Of a stretch of 64,000 bases of DNA, positions 19,002-27,709 are shown piece by piece. The notes beneath the pieces are model-generated. The model was not told the origin of the DNA and ran no database searches. It saw only the letters and a program-made list of their open reading frames with translations. Position 1 is the first letter of the stretch. Each line of letters opens with the position of its first letter. The DNA is from Polynucleobacter sp. AP-Latsch-80-C2. Its GTDB lineage: Bacteria > Pseudomonadota > Gammaproteobacteria > Burkholderiales > Burkholderiaceae. A program made the translations under genes and the position numbers. Where the stretch lies: the NCBI RefSeq assembly GCF_018882185.1, contig NZ_JACVOY010000004.1:1-64000 (forward strand), read 5' to 3'.

Positions 19002-19032
19002 TCATTGTGACAATCTAAATTGGTAGCCAAGC

Positions 19033-20112
19033 TCATTTAGAGCTAAACCATTTTAGAGCTGAGGCGAAATGAGCCGAAAGTGGACGATTTTGCAAAATAT
19101 ATTTAATTCGCTGCCACTTAAACTGCTGACCGGCGTAGGTGTAATACTGATAATCCAGAGTTGCTAAGCGCTGCGCTGCCAATTTAGCAATGGCTGGATC
19201 ACGAAAGCGAATATTTAAATTGGCTGCTGCTTTTTCCACCAAATTTCGAATAAGCAAATAATTTGGTGTGCCGACGATACCTTTGAAATACCAATGACTA
19301 ATCGCCCCAAAATTTATTGCATCGTTACCAAGATCTTTCAACCCATTAGCAAAAGCTAAGTTCTCTGCGGAAAATAAAGATACCCTTGAGACAACTAAAT
19401 CACTGGCGCCAACCTGGTTGGGGCGAATAGAACTAGATTCGCTATTAGGCACCTCTCGGTAGACTACCAAGCGCTCCGGCAAATTAGCCATTTCATAATG
19501 GCGTCCGACGCGAGAGACAAACTCATAGTCTTCCATGGGAGTGCGCGCCTCATCAGTAGAAAATGAACCTACTTTATCGAGCACTTCACGCCGAAACATA
19601 CAAGAACTGAGTACAAAGGGTGAGTCAAAAATCAAATCAAAAGCAATTGCCCCAGGGTTGGTAGGCAAATCTCGAAAGCGGCCTGTGGGCCCTTTAGGAG
19701 TCCAAACTTCTGCAGCAGTTCCGAGTAATGCACATTGTGGAGAGTTTTCTAAAAATTGAATCTGCTTGGCAAAACGCGTTGGCATCGACAAGTCATCATG
19801 GTCATGGCGCACAATATATTTACCACGGGCTAGTGATAAGCCACGATTGGATGCTCGAGAAACCCCTTGGTTTTCTTGCGAAATGAGCGTGATCCTGGGA
19901 TCATTAAATCGACTAATGGTCGCTAACGTATCATCGGTTGAACCATCATTAATGATGATGAGCTCAAAGTCAGAAAAGGTCTGATCTAATATGGATTGAA
20001 TTGCATCGGCGATCAATAGGCCACCATTTTTCACAGCCATGACAACCGACAGCATAGGATTTATGTCATTCTTGGTAGGTAAAAAATCAGGCATATCGGA
20101 CATATCAGACAT
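19033..20112 (-). CDS. glycosyltransferase family 2
   Basis: GT-A fold of about 359 residues with MLSVVMAVKNGGLLIADAI, the IINDGSTDDTL nucleotide-binding loop and RHDHDDLS at the metal site. The N-terminus carries three closely spaced ATG codons (MSDMSDMPD) at 20112, 20103 and 20094, so the start is ambiguous; homology would begin near MLSVV. The first gene of a two-gene minus unit with the GT4 downstream. The linkage formed is unknown. Confidence 0.86.
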   Translation of the reverse strand: MSDMSDMPDFLPTKNDINPMLSVVMAVKNGGLLIADAIQSILDQTFSDFELIIINDGSTDDTLATISRFNDPRITLISQENQGVSRASNRGLSLARGKYIVRHDHDDLSMPTRFAKQIQFLENSPQCALLGTAAEVWTPKGPTGRFRDLPTNPGAIAFDLIFDSPFVLSSCMFRREVLDKVGSFSTDEARTPMEDYEFVSRVGRHYEMANLPERLVVYREVPNSESSSIRPNQVGASDLVVSRVSLFSAENLAFANGLKDLGNDAINFGAISHWYFKGIVGTPNYLLIRNLVEKAAANLNIRFRDPAIAKLAAQRLATLDYQYYTYAGQQFKWQRIKYILQNRPLSAHFASALKWFSSK

Positions 20113-20266
20113 TTAGGCGCCAAAAGTAAAGATTAGGGCTATTTTAAGGTATGCACCCTATTTATGAATAGATTCACGTAGTCTTGAGTATGATTTGGTA
20201 TATGGCGCTAGAGCTCATAAATACGAACCCCATCACTAAATCTACTTCACCTAAAAGCAATTAGTA
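20113..20266. promoter_or_regulatory. divergent intergenic region with 15-bp shared element
   Basis: Between a GT2 gene (minus) and the GT14 gene (plus). It holds GTATGCACCCTATTT at 20149-20163, which recurs exactly at 31807-31821 in another divergent gap. A shared promoter or operator element is possible; no -35/-10 pair was assigned. Confidence 0.4.
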
Positions 20267-21208
20267 ATGATTCACGCCTTTATTCTGACAGCGTATCGCG
20301 ACCCCAAGTCACTAAAAACCCTGATTAGGCAATTAGTTGCCATTAACGGCAGTCAAATTTATTGCTGCATTGATCATAAAAGCAAACAAATGGCTCAGGA
20401 GATACATGAGTGGGTTTCTGAGCAGGCACAATCTGATCCGCGCTATGCCCAAATTGAAGTATTGAATGATCAAGTTATTCGGTATGCCAGCACTGACCAT
20501 CTCAAGGTACAACTTGACCTAATAAGGCAAGCCCTACTGAGTGGCGCCGACTATTGCCATACCCTCACAGGACAATGCCGTCTTGTAGTTAGTCCTGAAC
20601 AATTTACTGCGTTTTTTAACGCGCATAAGGGTCAAAATTTTATTGAGCACTTTAGCCTGCCCGCTAAACATTGGTCAGGCGATGGTGGGCTGTCTCGTAT
20701 TCAATATTTTCAACTTTACGATGTGATGGATATTAAAAAATGGCGTGGGATATTTGATATTAGCAATCGCACTTTACTACTATGCCAGCGCCTATTGAAA
20801 ATAGATCGCCGAAAATCATACCCGATCAATTCTGACCAATTTTGGGGCGGTTTAGGGTACTGGTCACTACATAAAGATGCGCTCTCTGCAATTCTCGATC
20901 ACCCAATCCTGCAATCAAATAACACCAATCCAATTTACAAAAACTCTCACTGCGCCGAAGAATTCGTATTGCACACGGCTTTAATGAATAGCGCCTATGG
21001 TAAAGCGCATAAAAGTAAAATCATTCCCAACCATCTACGTTTTATGGATTGGGGAATCGGTCATGGTGAGTCCCCTGCGATTTTGGATGAGAAGCATCTT
21101 GATCAAATAGAACAAGGTGCCAAGAATGAGTACCCCTATTTATTTGCCAGAAAGTTTGACTCACGTTTCTCCGAAAATCTAGAAAAACACCTGCAAAAAC
21201 TAATGTAG
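20267..21208 (+). CDS. GT14-like beta-N-acetylglucosaminyl/xylosyltransferase (Core-2/I-branching type)
   Basis: The 313-residue protein opens with AFILTAYRDPKSLKTLIRQL and IYCCIDHKS, matching the N-terminal strand and DxKS-like element of bacterial GT14 proteins. HTLTGQCRLVVSP and HCAEEFVLHTAL correspond to the family's SGxDxPL and DExxFxT regions. The end (LFARKFDSRF) is the conserved GT14 C-terminal block. The family is named after animal I-branching enzymes, but bacterial members have varied acceptors. It is a lone plus-strand gene between opposite-strand transferases. Family fit is good; activity is open. Confidence 0.75.
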   Translation: MIHAFILTAYRDPKSLKTLIRQLVAINGSQIYCCIDHKSKQMAQEIHEWVSEQAQSDPRYAQIEVLNDQVIRYASTDHLKVQLDLIRQALLSGADYCHTLTGQCRLVVSPEQFTAFFNAHKGQNFIEHFSLPAKHWSGDGGLSRIQYFQLYDVMDIKKWRGIFDISNRTLLLCQRLLKIDRRKSYPINSDQFWGGLGYWSLHKDALSAILDHPILQSNNTNPIYKNSHCAEEFVLHTALMNSAYGKAHKSKIIPNHLRFMDWGIGHGESPAILDEKHLDQIEQGAKNEYPYLFARKFDSRFSENLEKHLQKLM

Positions 21209-21255
21209 CTCACAGCCTGCATTTTAATTAGGAGACAAAATCGCTCAAGCGTACC

Positions 21256-22152
21256 TTATTTGAATTTCTTTTTATAAAACGCTAAGTACTCACGCAACTT
21301 GTGCCACCAGTAATTCTTTTGCACTAAACGCGCCTCTAGTCGCTGGCACTTTTCATGTGAAATGAGATACAGCTTTTTATAAAGCTCTAACTGTAGATTG
21401 GCATCTGCACTTAATATCGACTGGGTATTGAGAAATTCCCCATCAATTTGACGAATTTGATTATGGGATTTTTCTAAATGCAATACATATGGCTGATTTC
21501 CAGCAAAGTCATCACCCTGTGGCCAAGCATAAGTAGGCGGCAAAGAATGGCAATTTCGAGTAGCCATATAGAAATTTAAATATGATTCATCGTGCCAAAT
21601 GGGAATGGCAGCTTTTTTTAGATCCTGCTCTACTTGAGCAGCTAAAGATTGAATCAATTGGCCAAAGGATTGCGTATTACCACCCCAAAAACATCCTTGA
21701 TAGTAGGTCTTGCGCAATTGAGGCGCTAGGTAACTACTCTCTTGGCGATCAACCTCAAAAGCAGGGGAAGCCCTGAGATAGCCTGGATGTTGGACAGCAA
21801 TCAAATCATGTAAAAAAATCTCTCTTGGCATGGCTTGCACAACCTTCATGTCGGCATCCATGTAAAGCAAAAAGTCATTTTTCAGAAGAGAATCTAAATG
21901 CTGCTGAATCCAATAAAAACGCATGAGCGTACTAAAAGGCCATGCTAAATGCGCAATTGGGATGCGAATGATATCGCCCCTTACTTGAAGAATATCCGTA
22001 AAGCAGTAAAACTGCACTTGAAACTGGGATGCATCAAAATACTGGTCAATACTATCTTTGAGGGTCGGAATGAATTCATCGTAATACCTACCTGTGGCAA
22101 TGGTGATGATGCCCAGATTCAGTTTTGACGTGGTATGGTTCATATGGCTCAA
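21256..22152 (-). CDS. glycosyltransferase family 6 (histo-blood-group A/B, alpha-1,3-galactosyltransferase type)
   Basis: The 298-residue sequence follows the GT6 pattern throughout: LGIITIATGRYYDEFI near residue 12, FYCFTD, then LLYMDADM with the DxD triplet at 99-101. Next come DLIAVQHPGYL, a YYQGCFWGGNTQSF acceptor-loop block at about 150-163 and IWHDESYLNFY at 185-195. These residues define retaining alpha-1,3-Gal/GalNAc transferases, including human ABO enzymes. There is no membrane anchor, as in other bacterial members. It lies near the GT11 fucosyltransferase, the partner needed to make the H-type acceptor. Confidence 0.88.
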   Translation of the reverse strand: MSHMNHTTSKLNLGIITIATGRYYDEFIPTLKDSIDQYFDASQFQVQFYCFTDILQVRGDIIRIPIAHLAWPFSTLMRFYWIQQHLDSLLKNDFLLYMDADMKVVQAMPREIFLHDLIAVQHPGYLRASPAFEVDRQESSYLAPQLRKTYYQGCFWGGNTQSFGQLIQSLAAQVEQDLKKAAIPIWHDESYLNFYMATRNCHSLPPTYAWPQGDDFAGNQPYVLHLEKSHNQIRQIDGEFLNTQSILSADANLQLELYKKLYLISHEKCQRLEARLVQKNYWWHKLREYLAFYKKKFK

Positions 22153-22215
22153 ATGCTCTGTTTGGCTTATTGTATCGTTAATGCCTAATATAATGACTTA
22201 TTCTCATAGCCTTCT

Positions 22216-23226
22216 ATGCCGCCATTAATGGGCCTCGCATCAATGACCAACCCTCTCGTAAGCGTTCTACTTCCAGTCTATAACGCACAAGACTATCTTC
22301 GAGAGTCTATCGACAGTATCTTAGGTCAAACCTTTACCGCTTTTGAGCTCATCATCATTAATGATGGTTCTACAGATGGGTCTAAAGCCATTATGGATTC
22401 TTATGCTGACCCTCGAATTATGATCATTGATCAAGAAAATGCAGGATTACCAGTCTCTTTGAATCGAGCTATAGCTAAAGCCAAAGGCAAGTATTTAGCT
22501 AGGCAAGATGCTGATGATGTAAGCCTATCAACCCGGCTGTCCGAGCAAGTAGCGTATTTAGAGTCCCACGCAGATTGCGCTTTGCTAGGTACTTGGGCGC
22601 AGATTATTGAAAAAGACAATTTAACTAATCGCACGCTAACCCACCCCTGCGAAAATGGTGAGATACAAATCAAACTCTTGTTTTATAACTGCTTTGTACA
22701 CAGTTCAGTGATGATACGTAAGACCACTTTAAATCAGTGCGGTGTTTATCCCGAAGACCCAGAGAAATTTCCACCTGAAGACTATGATTTGTGGCTTCGT
22801 ATTGCTCAAGTTGCCCAAGTAGCCAATCTACCAAAAATGCTTTTGCAATATCGTGAATTACCAGGCAGTATTTCTCGTCAAAAACTTGAGATCATGCAAG
22901 CACGTGCACGTAAGATGTCTTCGCACGCCTTGATTACTATCCTTGGTGACACTACTTTGCCAAACAAGATCGTCCAACTTGTTGATGCGATGTGTTCGAT
23001 TCCAGTAGTGCTAACAAATAAAAGTTGCCAAGAGCTACTAGCATTATTAGAGCGCGTAGGTCAATATCAGTTAGCATGTTGGCCAAGTGATAGCGCTGAT
23101 ATTGCAAAAGGCTTACATGACTGCAGATCCTACTTAAAATTGGCATACGACAAATCTCGAGTACGCGCGATCAATCAATACTTACCTTTTGATTTATATA
23201 GTCTACTAAAGAAACTGCGGCGATGA
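22216..23226 (+). CDS. glycosyltransferase family 2
   Basis: GT-A protein with VSVLLPVYNAQDYLRESI, IINDGSTDGSKAI and ARQDADDVS as donor and metal motifs. Two starts are possible: ATG 22216 (336 residues) or ATG 22243 (327 residues, beginning MTNPLVSVLLP, closer to family members). Neither has a strong Shine-Dalgarno. The stop overlaps the next gene by four bases (ATGA), so the two GT2 enzymes are translationally coupled and probably add successive sugars. Confidence 0.86.
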   Translation: MPPLMGLASMTNPLVSVLLPVYNAQDYLRESIDSILGQTFTAFELIIINDGSTDGSKAIMDSYADPRIMIIDQENAGLPVSLNRAIAKAKGKYLARQDADDVSLSTRLSEQVAYLESHADCALLGTWAQIIEKDNLTNRTLTHPCENGEIQIKLLFYNCFVHSSVMIRKTTLNQCGVYPEDPEKFPPEDYDLWLRIAQVAQVANLPKMLLQYRELPGSISRQKLEIMQARARKMSSHALITILGDTTLPNKIVQLVDAMCSIPVVLTNKSCQELLALLERVGQYQLACWPSDSADIAKGLHDCRSYLKLAYDKSRVRAINQYLPFDLYSLLKKLRR

Positions 23227-24155
23227 ACCTAGCTAGCAAAAACCGAGGTCTAGTCGATGTTGTCATCCCTGCATATAACGCTGCGCGCTATATCGAGGAA
23301 ACACTACTTTCGGTAGCTAAGCAAGGCGATGCGCTTGCCAAAGTCATCGTAGTTAACGATGGGTCAAGCGATAGCACTGCTGAAATAGTCTCTCGTTTTG
23401 CTGCAAGCCATCCCACAATTACCATTCAAATTATTAATCAAGAAAATGCAGGGCTTTCTGCTGCGCGCAATGCGGGAATTAAGGCTGCCACGGCACCTTA
23501 TATCGCGTTCTTAGATGCAGATGATCTATGGCTTCAGGAAAAGCTCAATATGCAGCTTGCCGTTTTTAATCATTCTAAAGATGAAAAATTGGGATTGGTA
23601 TATTGCGCATACGGGGTAATCTCAGAAACCTCAACTAGACTGCCTACAGTAGCGCTAATTCACCCCAAACTGCGTGGTAATGTAGCCCGAAAACTACTAC
23701 TTGGTAATTTTATTTCTGGTAGTGGTAGCGCTGTTCTCATTAAAAAGTCAGTGTTCGATACAGTCGGTTTATTTGATGAAAAACTCAGTGCTGGCGAGGA
23801 TTGGGATATGTGGCTGCGGATTTCTCAATCCTTTCATGCAGACTACTGCCCAGAAGAATTGGTGCTTATACGCCTTCATGACGCTAATATGCAAAAGGAT
23901 ACCTTGCGCATGCTCTCGGCCGATTTAATGATTTTGAATAAATTTGAAGTATTGCAACAGAGCAACTTCTTTTTACTTTGGAAGATTCGCACTATCCTTT
24001 TTAATCAGCACATGACAGCCGATGCTATTCCCGGGTTTGGTCAATGTGCACCCAGCTTACAAGAGAAACTGTCCGGCCTCAGACTAAAAATCGCTTTTAT
24101 AGCAATTGCGCCCTTAGCCATCATTGCAAAAGCTTATCTCAGCCTGAAATCCTAG
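23223..24155 (+). CDS. glycosyltransferase family 2
   Basis: A 310-residue GT-A enzyme with VDVVIPAYNAARYIEETL, VVNDGSSDSTAEIV and AFLDADDLW. GEDWDMWLRIS is the usual GT2 catalytic-region block (ED). The C-terminal hydrophobic segment (IAFIAIAPLAIIAKAYL) may tie it to the membrane. It is coupled to the preceding GT2 by a four-base overlap and ends 19 bases before a convergent gene. The donor is unknown. Confidence 0.86.
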   Translation: MNLASKNRGLVDVVIPAYNAARYIEETLLSVAKQGDALAKVIVVNDGSSDSTAEIVSRFAASHPTITIQIINQENAGLSAARNAGIKAATAPYIAFLDADDLWLQEKLNMQLAVFNHSKDEKLGLVYCAYGVISETSTRLPTVALIHPKLRGNVARKLLLGNFISGSGSAVLIKKSVFDTVGLFDEKLSAGEDWDMWLRISQSFHADYCPEELVLIRLHDANMQKDTLRMLSADLMILNKFEVLQQSNFFLLWKIRTILFNQHMTADAIPGFGQCAPSLQEKLSGLRLKIAFIAIAPLAIIAKAYLSLKS

Positions 24156-24173
24156 ACGATTTCTTCCTGAGAA

Positions 24174-24953
24174 TTATTTCCCTAGGCTCTTTTGGTGAAT
24201 TGATCTAGCAGCAATTCTGCCCCATAGTTTGGCGGGGATCTTAAGTAGCAACATCGCCATATTGCTGTAAATCCCGTTTTCCTTGCAAGCACGTACGATC
24301 TCGGTATTTAGAATCCAGTTACGTGAAAGGCCTGCTGTACTAGCGCCCCCAGCCCTCATGCGAACAACAGGCTTTGGTAAGTAGGTATAGGACGCCTTTT
24401 TTACCGCCAAAATACGAATCAGCATTTCGTAGTCAGCCGCAATTTGATAATCCGTTTTAAATAGACCTACTTCATCATAAATGTGCTTTTTTACAAAAAC
24501 CGTAGGATGTGCCGGCATCCAGCCATACTGAAAGCGATTTGGATAAAACTGACCTGAGTCGTAATAACGCAAAATTTTCTCAGGCTGATTCTCATCAACT
24601 AAAATCAGATCTGCAAATACGACATCGGCATGATCTTTCTTCATTTTCGATATCAAATCACTGACCACATGATTATTCATATAGACATCATCTGAGTTTA
24701 AAATTCCAATAACATCACCAGAGGCCATTGCAATGCCCTTATTCATGGCATCGTACATGCCCCGATCAGACTCAGAAATCCACTTACTGATTGTTGATTG
24801 ATGTTTTTGAATAATTTCCAAGGTGCCATCTTTAGAGGCGCCATCAATAACAATATATTCAATTTGTGGGTAATCTTGCCCTAAAACGGATTGAATAGTG
24901 TGCTCTAAGGTTTTTGCACTGTTATAGCAAACCGTAATGATGGACACTTTCAC
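24174..24953 (-). CDS. glycosyltransferase family 2 (WfgS/WcaE-like)
   Basis: This 259-residue protein has SIITVCYNSAKTLEHTI, YIVIDGASKDGTLEII, SESDRGMYDAMNKGI and LNSDDVY. The last block replaces the classical DxD and is typical of the WfgS/WcaE-like GT2 branch used in colanic acid and O-antigen loci. It overlaps the upstream GT2 by four bases and is the final gene of a five-gene minus-strand unit with Wzz-like and Wzy-like genes. That unit looks like a repeat-unit assembly module. Confidence 0.87.
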   Translation of the reverse strand: MKVSIITVCYNSAKTLEHTIQSVLGQDYPQIEYIVIDGASKDGTLEIIQKHQSTISKWISESDRGMYDAMNKGIAMASGDVIGILNSDDVYMNNHVVSDLISKMKKDHADVVFADLILVDENQPEKILRYYDSGQFYPNRFQYGWMPAHPTVFVKKHIYDEVGLFKTDYQIAADYEMLIRILAVKKASYTYLPKPVVRMRAGGASTAGLSRNWILNTEIVRACKENGIYSNMAMLLLKIPAKLWGRIAARSIHQKSLGK

Positions 24954-25849
24954 AAAGAGATTCCTAAAACCTTTTGAATAGCGACCATAGGGTCTACTTT
25001 GTGATTAGTCATATAACGCTCTACCTCTGCGACTTTGGCATCAACTAAAGATCGATACCACAGCGCCTGAAAGAAATGAAATTGAGCACCTTTTGCCCCA
25101 TCTAAAAAGCCCATCATGAAGATATAGCGCCAGACATAGTATGTCCAAGCACGAAGCCCGCCCGGTAGCTTGGCATAGATATTTTCCTTAATCCAACGCT
25201 TAGTACCAATGGAAGTGCTGGACTTTAATGACGCTACAGAGTTAGTACCGGAAAATCCATATTTCAAATTGAGTAAATCTACTGCTTCCCGGCTTGAATA
25301 GTTATTGTGCTTTTCAATCCACCAACTCAGAGGCCTGAGATTATCATCAATCAAGACGCCAGAAAGGTTCGCAGACCTGCCGCCTATCTTGATATGCTCA
25401 TCCATCCAGCGCGCTTCAGACTGCCCCTTGCCATAGCGAAAGATGCGCATCACTCGGTTTGCTCCAACGCCACCATGCTCAATTAATTTGCCCTGAAATA
25501 CCATTTTACGAATACAAGTCACGCCTTCTACATCTGAAGCTAAAGTAGGTAGCACTTCTTTAATTTGCGTAATCAGCTCTGAAGTTAAGTATTCATCTGC
25601 ATCGATCCGCATGACCCACTCGGTATCTGCTGGCAACTGGGTTAAAGCCCAGTTCACTTGAGTCGAATGATTATTTTCCCAAGCGCGTTCAAGAACCCTA
25701 GCTCCATATTGCTTAGCAATCGCAATGGTTTGGTCTTGAGAAAAACAATCAACCACCACAATATCATTTGTTAAGGGCAAGATACTTTGCAAACACCTTG
25801 CTAAGTGCAGCTCTTCATTAAAGGTGAGAACCAAAACGGTTAACTTCAT
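24950..25849 (-). CDS. glycosyltransferase family 2 (WaaE/LPS-core beta-glucosyltransferase type)
   Basis: 299 residues beginning LTVLVLTFNEELHLARCL, with IVVVDCFSQDQTIAIA and the metal site MRIDADEYL. This NEE...DxDE layout belongs to the WaaE/KdtX branch of GT2, whose known members add glucose to inner-core LPS. Here it lies inside a capsule or O-antigen module, so the acceptor may be different. Four-base overlaps on both sides (with 24174-24953 and with the next upstream gene) indicate one translationally coupled operon. Confidence 0.87.
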   Translation of the reverse strand: MKLTVLVLTFNEELHLARCLQSILPLTNDIVVVDCFSQDQTIAIAKQYGARVLERAWENNHSTQVNWALTQLPADTEWVMRIDADEYLTSELITQIKEVLPTLASDVEGVTCIRKMVFQGKLIEHGGVGANRVMRIFRYGKGQSEARWMDEHIKIGGRSANLSGVLIDDNLRPLSWWIEKHNNYSSREAVDLLNLKYGFSGTNSVASLKSSTSIGTKRWIKENIYAKLPGGLRAWTYYVWRYIFMMGFLDGAKGAQFHFFQALWYRSLVDAKVAEVERYMTNHKVDPMVAIQKVLGISL

Positions 25850-26541
25850 CTTTTAAGCGCCCATTCCAGATAATGTGTTTTTAGCCAAAATACTGCCTCA
25901 GCCCACCACCGAGGATAGCCGTTTTTAATTAAAGCATCACGATATTCTGCTAATAATTTTGGCAAATGAGCATCGCTACCATAGGGCTCATTCACAATTA
26001 AGGCTTGCTGCCTTGAGTCAATTGAGAGTTGACGCTTATTAATTCTCAAATAATGCTCAAAATCTGCAGCGAATCGATATTGCTCATCAAATGGCTCTTG
26101 CAATAAGAGATTGCGCGAATAAATGATAGCTTGATGTGAGGTAGGCATAGACCAATATCGCCAGTTATTGCTTCTTGGCATCCGCAAACGTTCGCGAATC
26201 CAAAAACCAAATAAGGTTAAATCAGCCAAGGGATTTAATTTTAAACTAGCGATTGAGGCGACATTGCTTCCTAGCGTATCACCGCTATTCAAAAATAAAA
26301 CCTTACCTTTTGAAGCTTGCTTTATACCCTTATTCATGGCGTTGTAGATACCAGTATCTGGCTCTGAAATAACAATATCACCTGATTTTGCAAAACTCTT
26401 AGCCAACTCTACAGACCCATCAGAGGAGGCGGAGTCAATAAAGATCCATTGGTACGATCCATCTTCCAGATGCGCCATTGATTCAATCGTTCTTTCCAAA
26501 CCCAAGCGATTATCTTTATTGATGGTGATGATACTTAGCAT
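25846..26541 (-). CDS. glycosyltransferase family 2 (WfgS/WcaE-like)
   Basis: A short GT2 of about 231 residues: MLSIITINKDNRLGLERTI, FIDSASSDGSVELA, SEPDTGIYNAMNKGI, LFLNSGDTL. It belongs to the same branch as the gene two positions downstream. A GTG at 26562 would add seven residues and overlap the upstream stop; the ATG at 26541, five bases after that stop, begins exactly at the conserved strand and is preferred. Cytoplasmic, probably adding one sugar of the repeat unit polymerised by the neighbouring Wzy-like protein. Confidence 0.84.
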   Translation of the reverse strand: MLSIITINKDNRLGLERTIESMAHLEDGSYQWIFIDSASSDGSVELAKSFAKSGDIVISEPDTGIYNAMNKGIKQASKGKVLFLNSGDTLGSNVASIASLKLNPLADLTLFGFWIRERLRMPRSNNWRYWSMPTSHQAIIYSRNLLLQEPFDEQYRFAADFEHYLRINKRQLSIDSRQQALIVNEPYGSDAHLPKLLAEYRDALIKNGYPRWWAEAVFWLKTHYLEWALKR

Positions 26542-26545
26542 AGGA

Positions 26546-27709
26546 TTAAATGCTGGCGGCACTCTTGTATATCAGAGTTGGATTTTTAAACTGTTGATAG
26601 GCGTATACCGAGAGCAAAACACCCCAAAAGGCCAGGCCATTAGAAAAGCCACCCACCGAGGTTGCGACACAAGTAATAGGAGTTAACACCAAAACTGCCA
26701 CCCTCCAACCAGTCACGCGCTTAACCAATAAAAAGAACAAAATTGGAATCAATAAAGTGACATATATACCTAACTGATAGAGAGATCGGGTGTAAAAGGC
26801 CTGCAACATCAAGGGATCACAGTTATGACTATTGCCGGTAAACCATTCTGCAAAGTCAGGAAGACGAGTACAGATATATCCCGGGACCTTTTGGTAAACA
26901 CCATAACCAAAAGGCTCTTTGAGAACCTCAATAAAGCTATCACCATAGTGATTAAAAATTGCCTGAAAGGACTGCACTCGATCAATGGATCCTAGTGGGG
27001 CGCTAATGTTTCTACCTTTACCAATGTAGGCAGCGGCGGCGGCGGCCAAGACAGCAACTATAACCTTATGACGCCATCCAACTGATAAAAAGTAAAAGAA
27101 GCAAACGACAGCGAAAGAAAGTAAGCCAGAACGACTGCCAGCAAGAATGATGGTAACGACTAAAAGCATAAGATCAAGTAAACGGCGTTCGCCATAAATA
27201 AAGAACACAATAATGAAGCAATTGAGATAGAAAGTAATTTCAAAATTATTTTCAAAGATAAAAAATGGTCTAGTTATCATCAGTTGCGAAATATTGGCGC
27301 CCTCATTTAGATGAACTAAAAAAAGATTCCACAACAAAACTAAAGGGTAGGCAATCAAGAACAAGCGTATCCATTTAGACAGATTAACCTGAGGGATATT
27401 CTGAGAATACAAAGCCAATATGCAAATATAGGCAAAGGGTTTTAAGGTAACAATATAGTTGTTTGGAAAACTGGTATCAGGTGGGGTTGGCGATAAGAAG
27501 TAATAGCCCAACAAGAGGGCGAGACCAAACCAAAAGATAGAAGAAACAGCTTGATTTAGGTCACGAAACTTGTAGATCAGATAAACCATTAAAACCAGAT
27601 CTGGTAAAAAATAAACAGGGTAGTGCTTAATAAATAAGATTGTATGTATTGCAAAGCAAGCAAAGATAATCCCAATAAATTGCAGCGGCCTTTTGAGAAA
27701 ACTAGGCAC
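26546..27709 (-). CDS. Wzy-like O-antigen polymerase / O-antigen ligase-type membrane protein
   Basis: A 387-residue protein with about 10-11 membrane segments and a large loop between the later segments, near residues 230-310, that includes RVQSFQAIFNHYGDSFIEVL. The segment LAGSRSGLLSFAVVCFF is the usual WzyE/ligase-family landmark before the loop. Sequence conservation in this family is low, so identification rests on topology and on its place between a Wzz-like gene and three transferases. It would polymerise repeat units on the periplasmic side. Its start overlaps the wzz-like stop by eight bases. Confidence 0.72.
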   Translation of the reverse strand: MPSFLKRPLQFIGIIFACFAIHTILFIKHYPVYFLPDLVLMVYLIYKFRDLNQAVSSIFWFGLALLLGYYFLSPTPPDTSFPNNYIVTLKPFAYICILALYSQNIPQVNLSKWIRLFLIAYPLVLLWNLFLVHLNEGANISQLMITRPFFIFENNFEITFYLNCFIIVFFIYGERRLLDLMLLVVTIILAGSRSGLLSFAVVCFFYFLSVGWRHKVIVAVLAAAAAAYIGKGRNISAPLGSIDRVQSFQAIFNHYGDSFIEVLKEPFGYGVYQKVPGYICTRLPDFAEWFTGNSHNCDPLMLQAFYTRSLYQLGIYVTLLIPILFFLLVKRVTGWRVAVLVLTPITCVATSVGGFSNGLAFWGVLLSVYAYQQFKNPTLIYKSAASI

